From REEB95 sp963785735 (GTDB taxonomy: Bacteria > Pseudomonadota > Alphaproteobacteria > ATCC43930 > CGMCC-115725): a stretch of DNA of 41,587 nt. This document shows, piece by piece, positions 7,349 to 14,702 of the stretch. The translations under genes were made by a program, and so were the position numbers. Location: the NCBI GenBank assembly GCA_963785735.1, contig CAWAWJ010000006.1:1-41587 (forward strand), given 5' to 3'. The notes below the pieces were generated by a model that saw nothing but the letters and a program-made list of their open reading frames with translations, had not been told where the DNA came from and searched no databases. Each line of letters starts with the position of its first letter. Within the stretch, counting starts at the first letter, position 1.

Positions 7349-8935
7349 TTAGCGGGTCAGCGTTCGCGATGCGCCCGGCGCCGTTAGCTGGTCGATCTCC
7401 CCTTGGGCCGCGGCGATGGTTTCCGCCAATGCGGCCGCGGCCTTCCTTTGTTGCGCGAGATTGAGAGCCAACTGCTGCGTGTGCTGGACGTAGGCGATGT
7501 ATTCGCCCGCCTCTTTGACGGTGGTGAGCCGAGACAAGCGCTCCTTCAAGTGCGCTTGGATGGCCGGCTTGCCGCCGGGAGGTGAAAGTTCGACATCGCA
7601 CATAATCGCAAGCCACACAAAGCCCATCATACTCACCGGAATTGGCGCATCCGGATCGGGCGGCACGCTCTCCATGGGAGGATGTTCTTCGCGGAAAGAG
7701 TTCGGGTTGGGCAGGACGAGCGGGGCATCGGTTCTTGGCGTTGACCGCGACAAGAGCGGCAGCATATCGCGCGCGTTCTTATCGCGTTCAGTGAGCGGGC
7801 CGATGCCCGCCAGCGACTCGATTGTCTTCGGGATCGACGCGTGATCGTAAACGCGATGATCGATCGTTCCGGCCTCGATCCAAGGAGACACGATCACGGC
7901 AGGCACGCGCACGCCATATCGGTCGAAGAGGAAGCCCCATTGGTTATGACCTTGGGCCGGCTGTGTGTCCCCGGGAGGGATTGCAGCCGGCGGGGCATAA
8001 TGATCGTAGAAGCCGCCATGCTCATCCCAAGTGACGATCAGCAAGCTCCGCTCCCATAAGGGCGAGCGGCGGATGGCCTCATAGACCTTCTTGATCAGCG
8101 CTTCGCCGGGAACCACATCGTCCACGGGGTGCTGGGAAGACCCACCCCGGTATGTCCCCCCTATGGCGTCTCCGTAACTCGGCTCTAAAAAGGTATAGAG
8201 CCACGGATAATGCGGATATTGAATCCGGGTGCAGAAGTCGTCGATCGTCCCGATATCGCTCGAACTGACCGGCGGAATGGATCTCGCAATCGTAGTCACC
8301 GCCTTGTCGCCACTGAAGACGCGCCATCCGAACGGGCCAAGCCGGTCGAGGGCTTGAAACATGCTCCCCTTTGGAAAATCGAACCCATGCTCCAACCACC
8401 ACAAGATCGTGCCAGGGTCCGGACTATGGTCGAGCCCATTGGACGATGCCGCCTGCGTGAAATAGCGGTTTGGCCAGGTCGGGCCCGGCAATGAAGAAAA
8501 CCATTGATCGCAAAGGGCGAAGTTATGCGCCAGCGCGCTCAAGACCGGCAGCTGATCCGTCGTATAGCCGCGCATGATGTCGCCGTAATTCGACTTCGCC
8601 TTGCCATATTTCACGTAGCTGTCGACATATCCGGAATTATCGATCGGCGGATAAGGCGCCTTCGACTTGAATGCCGTATTCGGGCCACACAACTGATCCA
8701 CCACATTCTCAAATTCATGGCCTGGATCGACCGGCATGGCGCGGTAGCCGCCTGGCGCGACCGTGTAGCTCTGGCCCTGATACGCGTTGGATTCCTTTCC
8801 GGTCAAACCGTAGACGGCGGTCGGCTTGCCGGTTTCCGCGTCCCGGCCGGAAAGATTGGAGAACCCCAACATCGAATCGAAAGAGCGATTTTCGAGCTGA
8901 AGAACAAAAATATTCGAAATTTTATTGTTCGGCAT
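7349..8935 (-). CDS. Phosphoesterase family protein (phospholipase C / acid phosphatase type)
   Basis: This 528-residue protein belongs to the alkaline-phosphatase-superfamily group containing phospholipase C and AcpA (Pfam phosphoesterase, PF04185). Motifs seen: LENRSFDSMLGF at residues 14-25 (metal site), FSSLPGPTWPNR at 146-157, VTWDEHGGFYDH at 301-312, RVPAVIVSPW at 343-352 and YDHASIPKTIE at 363-373. The likely substrate is a phosphodiester or phosphomonoester, but it cannot be named from sequence. Residues about 455-515 are helical, Ala/Gln-rich and possibly coiled coil. It begins straight into the catalytic domain, with no Tat or Sec signal. The ATG at 8935 follows AGGAGG by seven bases; a TTG two codons upstream is less likely. 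It is the last gene of the insert's apparent operon. Confidence 0.88.
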   Translation of the reverse strand: MPNNKISNIFVLQLENRSFDSMLGFSNLSGRDAETGKPTAVYGLTGKESNAYQGQSYTVAPGGYRAMPVDPGHEFENVVDQLCGPNTAFKSKAPYPPIDNSGYVDSYVKYGKAKSNYGDIMRGYTTDQLPVLSALAHNFALCDQWFSSLPGPTWPNRYFTQAASSNGLDHSPDPGTILWWLEHGFDFPKGSMFQALDRLGPFGWRVFSGDKAVTTIARSIPPVSSSDIGTIDDFCTRIQYPHYPWLYTFLEPSYGDAIGGTYRGGSSQHPVDDVVPGEALIKKVYEAIRRSPLWERSLLIVTWDEHGGFYDHYAPPAAIPPGDTQPAQGHNQWGFLFDRYGVRVPAVIVSPWIEAGTIDHRVYDHASIPKTIESLAGIGPLTERDKNARDMLPLLSRSTPRTDAPLVLPNPNSFREEHPPMESVPPDPDAPIPVSMMGFVWLAIMCDVELSPPGGKPAIQAHLKERLSRLTTVKEAGEYIAYVQHTQQLALNLAQQRKAAAALAETIAAAQGEIDQLTAPGASRTLTR

Positions 8936-9007
8936 AGGCAAGCCTCCTCGTGGAAGTCCATATTGTCGGCAACCTGGGCGATGCCGGCGTAAGCATTGTC
9001 GTCATGT

Positions 9008-9430
9008 CTAGGCGGATTTCTTCACCGAAACGGTGAATACATAGGGTCCGCCGGAGAATGTCAGAGATGAAATGCGCGGGATGATGAAACCCTTTTCGGA
9101 AAACGAGCAGTAGTAGATCATCCCATCGTCTGGAATGGTCAGCATCAACTGATCCGTCGGCGTATCCAGCGTGCCATTCTTCGACGCCAGGATTCGTCCG
9201 CTCGCCGTACGGGCTTCGCAATACCAGTGATCGCTGGAGGTCTCTCCAAATCCCGTTCTAAAGCCAACCATGAGAGGTCCCGCGCATTCCTTTGGGCCGA
9301 TGGCGGCGGGGCTCTTCAAAATTTGCGCGGTTTCATCGCTATAGCGGTGAGAAAAATTGAATGTCGCTTTTTCATTGAGATTGTTCACCACATACATCGC
9401 GAGAGAATTGCTGTATGACCGATTAGACAT
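9008..9430 (-). CDS. Unrecognised small protein, paralogue of the gene at 9483-9869
   Basis: A 140-residue protein without a signal peptide or membrane segment, probably beta-rich. Residues 14-33 carry VVNNLNEKATFNFSHRYSDE, followed by GPLMVGFRTGF, DHWYCEARTASGR and NGTLDTPTDQLML. The neighbouring 128-residue protein repeats this pattern (NN, KA, FSHR, PL-V, TG, DW-YC, GR-L, G-LD-P). The pattern recalls the PUD1/2, aegerolysin-like beta-sandwich proteins, but that is from memory and unverified. The ATG at 9430 follows GGAG by seven bases; an upstream in-frame start would overlap the previous gene. It lies 52 bp after the paralogue and 72 bp before the phosphoesterase. Confidence 0.75.
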   Translation of the reverse strand: MSNRSYSNSLAMYVVNNLNEKATFNFSHRYSDETAQILKSPAAIGPKECAGPLMVGFRTGFGETSSDHWYCEARTASGRILASKNGTLDTPTDQLMLTIPDDGMIYYCSFSEKGFIIPRISSLTFSGGPYVFTVSVKKSA

Positions 9431-9482
9431 CGACAGTCTCCACGGATTGGTTGCGGCAAGCGCGGCGGTACACCAAAACCCC

Positions 9483-9869
9483 TCAAAAATAAGATACTTT
9501 GCTGTCGCCATAGATTGCGATGGCGACGCCGAAGATGCTGACAGGGAAGTAGAAGTCCATTTTTTCGTCTTGCTCGCGGAGAACGAATTTCACGCCTGGA
9601 TTATCGAGTTTCCCGGGCGTTATGAGTGTCCTCCCGGCAAAAGGACCTTCGAGAACGGTCAACTTGCAATAAAACCAGTCATAACCAAATTCCCAAATTC
9701 CCGTCGTGTAATTTACGGGCAATGGATCGGTCATTCCGCCGGACGGAACAATCGGCGTGCCCTTGTATGTTTCGACAGGATCGCTTGAGCAACGGTGGCT
9801 GAATTCAATTTGCGCCTTGCCGCAGGTATTGTTGATGAGCCTGATGCTGGCGGTGCGTTTCGTGGACAT
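9483..9869 (-). CDS. Unrecognised small protein, first gene of the insert's operon
   Basis: A 128-residue cytosolic-looking protein. It starts ASIRLINNTCGKAQIEFSHR, then PSGGMTDPLPVNYTTG, YDWFYCKLTV, FAGRTLITPGKLDNPG and a strand-rich, hydrophobic C-terminus (PVSIFGVAIAIYGDSKVSYF). The opening pattern of strand followed by NN resembles aegerolysin-like or PUD-type beta-sandwiches; treat this as a hypothesis. The start ATG at 9869 has AGGGAGC about six bases upstream. It is preceded by the AT-rich region with palindromes at 9889-9900 and 9913-9929, so it is probably the promoter-proximal gene. Confidence 0.75.
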   Translation of the reverse strand: MSTKRTASIRLINNTCGKAQIEFSHRCSSDPVETYKGTPIVPSGGMTDPLPVNYTTGIWEFGYDWFYCKLTVLEGPFAGRTLITPGKLDNPGVKFVLREQDEKMDFYFPVSIFGVAIAIYGDSKVSYF

Positions 9870-10191
9870 CCATATGCTCCCTCTATCGGAATATATATTC
9901 AGGAATGTTTTTCAGAAAAATATTTTCTGATTGAAGCTAACACACCAAAACGCGTTACGAAATAATTTTTTTGCGAGAAAAAAATAAAATCGACGCAATA
10001 CCGGATGAATCCGCGTCGGTGGCGATAAAATATTTTTTCCGCGGCGCGCTGAAATGGCTCATCTGGTTTTATTTGCATACGAACGCATTCGTCCCGCGAC
10101 GATTTCGCATACGGACGCATTCCTCCGGTTGCGATGATGCATGGGAGAGATTTCGTTTCTGGGTTTGGAACATTGGTCGCCGCGCCGGATG
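9870..10191 (-). promoter_or_regulatory. AT-rich leader of the insert, with palindromes and a direct repeat
   Basis: About 320 bp without a credible gene. Much of 9880-10080 is A/T runs, in sharp contrast to its surroundings. It contains a perfect 12-bp palindrome GAATATATATTC (9889-9900), about 20 bp before the first gene, and an inverted repeat CAGAAAA-ATA-TTTTCTG (9913-9929). There is also a 19-bp imperfect direct repeat: GCATACGAACGCATTCGTC at 10075 and GCATACGGACGCATTCCTC at 10107. On the minus strand TTCTGA and TATATT are 16 bases apart and could be a promoter. This is consistent with the control region for the three minus-strand genes; the individual roles are guesses. Confidence 0.5.
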
Positions 10192-10278
10192 CCACGGCGC
10201 TGTCGACATCGGTGAAGATCTTGAACTCACGGCTGACGCGCGCGTCGTAGCCCTAGTAGGAAGAGAGGCCGTAGGAGA
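10192..10278 (-). pseudogene. Broken dcd fragment with in-frame TAG
   Basis: On the minus strand this encodes SYGLSSY, then an inserted TAG, then GYDARVSREFKIFTDVDSAV. That equals residues about 33-59 of the intact Dcd at 6589-7143, except for the stop and one Asn-to-Asp change. Of the nine base differences, eight are synonymous. The fragment lacks the dcd start and the last two-thirds of the gene, so it cannot make enzyme. The pattern suggests it came from a related but separate dcd lineage rather than from a recent copy of this one. Confidence 0.88.
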
Positions 10279-10347
10279 AGCCCGCTTCTCAAGCGGAATG
10301 CGGGGGCTTGCCCGGGCTTTGGGCCGCGGATGGCGGCGGATCGGCGG
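10192..10347 (-). repeat. Right direct-repeat arm flanking the accessory insert
   Basis: Counterpart of 6966-7271. The dcd fragment (10192-10278) is joined directly to the 3' end of the small conserved gene (10277-10347); the intervening 151 bp seen on the left, including the dcd start codon, is deleted. Both arms are in the same orientation. Confidence 0.85.
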
Positions 10348-10510
10348 CGCCGTCGCCCGGGGGGTTCTCGCCCTCCGCGCGGGCACGGGCCTGGTCCTTG
10401 CGCTTGGCGAGATTGGCCCGGAGTGCTTTGGAAAGGCGCGTCTGCCTATGCGCCGCCCGCGCCACCCCGGCGGGAACCCGTGCTGGCATTGGCTTATCCT
10501 TTACGCTCAT
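10289..10510 (-). CDS. Small basic protein of unknown function
   Basis: A 73-residue protein rich in Arg, Lys, Ala and Pro. Its centre, RQTRLSKALRANLAKRKDQARARAE, resembles the short ALRANLxRRKxQARxR proteins found in many alphaproteobacteria near murA or tRNA genes; function unknown. The C-terminal half is Pro/Gly-rich and probably disordered. The ATG at 10510 is the first start that does not run into tRNA-Thr. The overlap of its 3' end with a duplicated block at 7213-7271 supports it having been adjacent to dcd before the insertion. Confidence 0.65.
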   Translation of the reverse strand: MSVKDKPMPARVPAGVARAAHRQTRLSKALRANLAKRKDQARARAEGENPPGDGAADPPPSAAQSPGKPPHSA

Positions 10511-10596
10511 CGGGCTAGGGTGATGGCCGGGTGGAGTGCCGTCAAGCCGCCTTGCCAAGCCGGGCCGGCCCGTGTATGTCCCGGCGTCATTCCGGC

Positions 10597-10671
<75 letters not shown>

Positions 10672-10716
10672 TCATCCGCCTTCGCGACCGCCTCCCCCGC
10701 CGCTACCATCGCGCCC

Positions 10717-11505
10717 ATGAATACCCCCTCGCGCATCGTCTGCCTCACCGCCGAGACGGTGGAGACGCTTTATCTTCTGGGCCAAGGCGCGCGCATCGCC
10801 GGGGTCACCGGCTTTGCCGTGCGCCCGCCCGAGGCGCGGCGCAAGCCCCGCATCGCCGCTTTCACCACCGCCCGTATCGGCCGCATCCTCGCTTTGAAGT
10901 CCGATCTGGTGCTGGGTTTCTCCGACCTCCAGGCCGAGATCATGCGCGACCTGGTCAAGGCCGGGATCGAGGTTCATGTCTTCAACCAGCGCGATATCGC
11001 CGGGATATTGGCCATGATTGAAACCCTGGGCCGGCTGACAGGATCCGAGGCCAAGGCGGACAAGCTCGTGATGTCGCTGGAAAAGCGCCTGGCATCCGCC
11101 CGCAAGCGCGGAGCAAAACTCAAAAACCGCCCGCGCGTCTATTTCGAGGAATGGGACGAGCCTCCGATCTGCGGCATCGGCTGGGTGTCGGAGCTGATCC
11201 AACTCGCCGGCGGTGTGGACGTCTTCGCTACCCGCTCGCGCCAAGGCAATGCGTCCGCGCGCATGATTTCGCATCCGGAGATCATCGAAGCATCGCCCGA
11301 CATCATCATCGGTTCCTGGTGCGGCAAGAAATTCCGGCCCGAGCGCGTAACGGCAAGGATTGGCTTCGCCCGAATTCCGGCTGTCCGTACCGGGCAGCTC
11401 TTCGAGATCAAATCGGCCAATATTCTTCAGCCCGGCCCGGGCGCGCTCACTTTGGGGCTCGATGCGATGGAGAAAATCATCCGGGGTTTTCCCGGCCGGA
11501 ACTGA
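10717..11505 (+). CDS. BtuF/FepB-like periplasmic-binding-fold protein without signal peptide
   Basis: A 262-residue protein of the helical-backbone metal/cobalamin-binding family (BtuF, FecB/FhuD fold, PF01497). It shows SRIVCLTAETVETLYLLGQGARIAGVTGF, LALKSDLVLGFSDLQAE, VYFEEWDEPPICGIGWVSELIQLAGG and SPDIIIGSWCGKK. Standard members are secreted, but this one begins directly in the first strand with no hydrophobic leader. No btuC or btuD gene is near. It may be a cytosolic corrinoid- or metal-binding protein, or an unusual component of a transporter encoded elsewhere. It starts 45 bp after tRNA-Thr. Confidence 0.85.
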   Translation: MNTPSRIVCLTAETVETLYLLGQGARIAGVTGFAVRPPEARRKPRIAAFTTARIGRILALKSDLVLGFSDLQAEIMRDLVKAGIEVHVFNQRDIAGILAMIETLGRLTGSEAKADKLVMSLEKRLASARKRGAKLKNRPRVYFEEWDEPPICGIGWVSELIQLAGGVDVFATRSRQGNASARMISHPEIIEASPDIIIGSWCGKKFRPERVTARIGFARIPAVRTGQLFEIKSANILQPGPGALTLGLDAMEKIIRGFPGRN

Positions 11506-11518
11506 AACCGGCGCTAAG

Positions 11519-12415
11519 TCAATCCGCCCAGCGCCGGTGCAGCCACAGCCACTGCTCGGGCCGGGCGCGAACCCAGCTTTCGATGAGCGCGTTGATGCGC
11601 GCCATCGCCGCCAGCACGTCGGCGGCGGTGTTGCCGGTATCGGCCAGTTCGAGCCGGGGCAGCACGATGAAGCGGAAACGCGCGCCGCGCAGCCTTTCGG
11701 TCCGGATCGGCACCACCGGACAGTGGAAACGCAAGCCCAACCGGGCGATCGCCGGCGCGGTCATCGCCTCGCGGCCGAAGAACGGCACGGATATCCCGTC
11801 ATTCAATTTCTGATCGACCAGCATGGCGACATGGCCGCCCTGGTTCAGATGGCGGATCAAATCGCGCCCGCCCTCGGCGCCCTTGGGGACGGCGCGGCGC
11901 GAACGCTGCCACCGGCGCAGCAGCCGGGCGGCCCAGGGATTGTTCGCCTCGCGATAGACCGAAACCAGGGTATCGCCCATCAGGCGGTGGATGGTCGAGG
12001 GGCCCACCTCCCAATTGCCGAAATGGCCGCCGAAGACGATGCCGGGCTTGCCGTCGTTGAGCAGTTCCTCCACAGCGGCTTGATTGACGATCTCGACCCG
12101 GCCGGATTGGGCCGCGCAGATCCGATCGAGATGCGGAAATTCCGCCACCGACCGGCCGAGATTGTCCCACATGCCGCGCAGGATGCGCCGGTTCTCGGCT
12201 TCGCTATTGGCCGGCAGCGTGCGGTTGAGATTGGCGCGCGCGCGGCGCGACAGGCCCAAGCGCGGGCCGATCGCGCGGCCGAGAAATCCGCCCAGCCCCG
12301 AGGCCCAATCGACCGGCAAAGCGCCGAACGCCGTCAGGACCAGGGCCAAGCCCGCGGCCTCGGCCAGATAGACGGCTTGGCGCGCAAGCCCGCGCTTCCG
12401 TCCGTTCCCATTCAT
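11519..12415 (-). CDS. Lysophospholipid / lipid A acyltransferase (LpxL-HtrB family)
   Basis: A 298-residue inner-membrane acyltransferase. Residues about 12-35 form the hydrophobic N-terminal anchor. The catalytic HX4E motif is HFGNWE at 131-136, with the later family blocks VAMLVDQKLNDGISVPFFGR, AMTAPAIARLGL and the C-terminal PEQWLWLHRRW. The family adds secondary acyl chains to lipid A or related lipids from acyl-ACP. The ATG at 12415 was chosen because GGGAGG lies about ten bases upstream; an ATG 11 codons earlier (12448) is possible. It runs tail-to-tail with the BtuF-like gene, with 13 bp between. Confidence 0.9.
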   Translation of the reverse strand: MNGNGRKRGLARQAVYLAEAAGLALVLTAFGALPVDWASGLGGFLGRAIGPRLGLSRRARANLNRTLPANSEAENRRILRGMWDNLGRSVAEFPHLDRICAAQSGRVEIVNQAAVEELLNDGKPGIVFGGHFGNWEVGPSTIHRLMGDTLVSVYREANNPWAARLLRRWQRSRRAVPKGAEGGRDLIRHLNQGGHVAMLVDQKLNDGISVPFFGREAMTAPAIARLGLRFHCPVVPIRTERLRGARFRFIVLPRLELADTGNTAADVLAAMARINALIESWVRARPEQWLWLHRRWAD

Positions 12416-12572
12416 CAACGCCACACCCTCCCGCAAACCGGTTTTCATGAAGTTTCTTGCACGCTTGGAAGCAGGCCACCCGCAAGCCGCGCGATGGTAG
12501 CGGCATCGTCCAATCCTGTCATGGCGGTTTTGCGCGCCGGATTTTAGGGGGCGGATTTTGGGCAAAGAAAAA

Positions 12573-12596
12573 GGGCCGCGCCCGAAGACGCGGCCC
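12573..12596 (-). terminator. Rho-independent terminator after the amidase gene
   Basis: An eight-base perfect stem, GGGCCGCG paired with CGCGGCCC, encloses TCTTCGGG. On the minus strand it is followed directly by TTTTTCTTTG. It faces the amidase gene at 12785-13618 and lies about 190 bp beyond its stop and before the acyltransferase. The plus-strand side has no T-run. Confidence 0.85.
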
Positions 12597-12784
12597 AAGG
12601 TTCAGGGAGGAAAAGCCCGAAGGACTTTTGCGGTATAAACCGCGCGCCCGTTATACGGCGCAAATTCTCTCTAAATTGTTAAGGCCGCGAATTCATGGCT
12701 AACGCCCGGTAGGGTTAAAGCCCGTAGCACGGCGAGCGCGCAATCTGGCGCGCGAGCGTCGTGCGAAGGAAAATATTAAAGGGC

Positions 12785-13618
12785 TTACCCCTGCGCGGCG
12801 GCGTCGAAATAATCGTTGATAGAGCGCGCCAGGCTTTGCGCGATCGACACGCGGAACGAGCCCTGGCGCAGCTGACGTTCTTGTTCCCGATTGGAAAGGC
12901 ACCCGATCTCGACCAGGGCCGAGGGTATGTCCGGCGCCTTCAACACGGCGAAGCCCGCCGAGCGGTGGCTGTTGGTCAGCATCGGCACATGGCGGCCGAG
13001 CTCGGCCACCAGCTCCCGCGCGAGCTGGATCGAGAGATTGTTGGTCTGGCGCCGCGCCAAGTCGATGAGAATGCCGCTCACCTCGGGATCGTGCTGCGAC
13101 ATGTCGATGCCGGCGACCCGGTCGGCCTTGTTCTCGCGCGCGGCGAGCGCCGCGGCTTCGCGGTCCGACGCCTGCTCGGACAAGGTATAGACCGAGGCGC
13201 CGCGCTCCGCCCGGTTGGGCAGCGCGTCGGCATGGACCGACAGAAACAGGTCGGCACCGGCGGCGCGGGCGCGCGATACGCGCTCCGGCAGCGGAATGAA
13301 CTGGTCGTCCTTGCGGGTGAACCGGATCTCGAAACGCTTCGTCGCCGCGAGCTGGCGCGCGACCTCCATCACCGTCGGCAGCGAGATGTCCTTCTCATAG
13401 GTGCCGGCCAAACCGATGGCGCCGGGATCGACGCCGCCATGGCCGGCATCGAGCATGATCAGCGGCATCTTGGGTTTCTTGATCTCGTCGGCGAGCGCGC
13501 GCTTGAAATCGAGGAAACTCATCCCCGCCGCGGCTCCGGCCAAGAGCCGGTTGAAGCCTCGCCTGTCGATTTTAGCCGCCAAAACGCGCCCTCCCGCTCC
13601 CGTGGAGTTCGATTCCAT
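12785..13618 (-). CDS. amiC: N-acetylmuramoyl-L-alanine amidase, Tat-exported type
   Basis: A 277-residue zinc amidase (Amidase_3) that cleaves the bond between MurNAc and L-Ala in the periplasm during cell separation and peptidoglycan turnover. Zinc and catalytic residues are visible: LDAGHGGVDPGA (His60), TYEKD (Glu75), LSVHADA (His129) and VEIGCLSN (Glu237). The N-terminus has a twin arginine followed by a hydrophobic stretch (IDRRGFNRLLAGAAAGM, residues 17-33), as in Tat-exported AmiC-type enzymes. There is no AMIN domain. The start ATG is at 13618. The terminator at 12573-12596 follows. Confidence 0.92.
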   Translation of the reverse strand: MESNSTGAGGRVLAAKIDRRGFNRLLAGAAAGMSFLDFKRALADEIKKPKMPLIMLDAGHGGVDPGAIGLAGTYEKDISLPTVMEVARQLAATKRFEIRFTRKDDQFIPLPERVSRARAAGADLFLSVHADALPNRAERGASVYTLSEQASDREAAALAARENKADRVAGIDMSQHDPEVSGILIDLARRQTNNLSIQLARELVAELGRHVPMLTNSHRSAGFAVLKAPDIPSALVEIGCLSNREQERQLRQGSFRVSIAQSLARSINDYFDAAAQG

Positions 13619-13699
13619 CAGGGAAGATGAAGCATTACCGCGGTAAAGATTAGGTTAAAACTTAATGTACGTCTATATCCAATTGAATACGTTAACTTT

Positions 13700-14692
13700 T
13701 TATCCGCCCGTCTCCACCACCACCCGCCCCCGTACGCCGCCCTTGAGTATCCTGGCACCCCAGCCGGGCAAGGCCTCGAGCTTGATGGTCTGGGTCATGG
13801 CGTCGAGCTTGTCCAAGGGCAGGTCGAGTGCCAGCCGCGCCCAGATCGCCTTGCGCTCCTCCTGGGGGCACATCACGGAATCGATCCCCAGGAGCTTCAC
13901 CCCGCGCAGCAGGAAGGGAATGACGGTCGCCGGGAGATCGCTGCCGCCAGCGAGACCGCAAGATGCGACCGAGCCGCGGTACTTCATCTGCGTCAGCACC
14001 GTGGCGAGCGTGGTGCTGCCGACGTTGTCGATGGCGCCCGCCCAACGCTCGCTGTCGATCGGCTTGGCGGGCGGCTTGGCGAGCTCGGCGCGGTCGATGA
14101 AAGACGATGCGCCCAGGCTTTTCAGGTAATCATGGGTCTCGGGCCGTCCGGTCGAGGCCGCGACCGGATAACCGAGCTTCGCCAGTATCGCCACCGCGAC
14201 GCTCCCCACCCCGCCGGCGGCGCCGGTCACCAGCACCTCGCCCATGCCCGGCTTCAGTCCATGCGCCTCGAGCGCCATCACCGCCATCATCGAGGTGAAT
14301 CCGGCGGTGCCGATGGCCATGGCGCGCTTGGTAGAAATAACGGGCGGCAGCCGGATCAGCTGGCTCGCCTTGACCCGCGCCTTTTGCGCATATCCCCCCC
14401 ATTGCATCTCGCCGACGCGCCAGCCGGTCAACACCACCTTGTCGCCCGGTTTCCATTCGGGCGAAATGGAGCTTTCAACCATGCCGGAAAAATCCACCCC
14501 CGGCACATGCGGATATTTCCGCACCAGCCTTCCGACGCCTTCGAGGATCATGCCGTCCTTGTAATTGAGCGTCGAATATTCGACGGCGACGGTCACCTCG
14601 CCCGGCGGCAGATCGCTTTCGGGCAGGGACGCGATCCGCGCCGCAACCTTGCCGCCCGATTCCTCGAGCAGCAGGGCCCGAAATTCGCTCAT
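13700..14692 (-). CDS. acuI: Acrylyl-CoA reductase-like MDR oxidoreductase (AcuI/YhdH family)
   Basis: A 330-residue zinc-free medium-chain dehydrogenase/reductase. It has the YhdH/AcuI blocks VEYSTLNYKDGMILEG, HVPGVDFSGMV, LTGWRVGEMQWGGYAQ, GTAGFTSMMAV and the NADPH-binding glycine motif VTGAAGGVGSVAVAIL. AcuI reduces toxic acryloyl-CoA to propionyl-CoA, for example in DMSP or 3-hydroxypropionate metabolism. The ATG at 14692 gives the family start MSEFRALLLEE; an upstream ATG would overlap the thiolase. It starts 10 bp after the thiolase stop on the same strand, so the two are likely cotranscribed. Confidence 0.88.
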   Translation of the reverse strand: MSEFRALLLEESGGKVAARIASLPESDLPPGEVTVAVEYSTLNYKDGMILEGVGRLVRKYPHVPGVDFSGMVESSISPEWKPGDKVVLTGWRVGEMQWGGYAQKARVKASQLIRLPPVISTKRAMAIGTAGFTSMMAVMALEAHGLKPGMGEVLVTGAAGGVGSVAVAILAKLGYPVAASTGRPETHDYLKSLGASSFIDRAELAKPPAKPIDSERWAGAIDNVGSTTLATVLTQMKYRGSVASCGLAGGSDLPATVIPFLLRGVKLLGIDSVMCPQEERKAIWARLALDLPLDKLDAMTQTIKLEALPGWGARILKGGVRGRVVVETGG

Positions 14693-14702
14693 GGACAGGA
14701 GC

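Larger units (their letters stand above)
7272..10191. other. Putative 2.9-kb accessory insertion
   Basis: The segment between the two dcd-containing direct-repeat arms carries three co-directional genes: a small protein, its paralogue and a phosphoesterase. It also has a strikingly AT-rich leader (about 9880-10080) unlike the surrounding GC-rich genome. It holds no transposase, integrase or phage gene. The flanking repeats and base composition suggest horizontal acquisition by homologous recombination at dcd. The exact ends are inferred from where repeat similarity stops. Confidence 0.7.

Noticed and set aside
10069..10386. A 105-codon minus-strand frame overlapping the right repeat arm
   Set aside because: It runs through the dcd scrap in a non-dcd frame and through the small gene's 3' end in the wrong frame; no good ribosome site.
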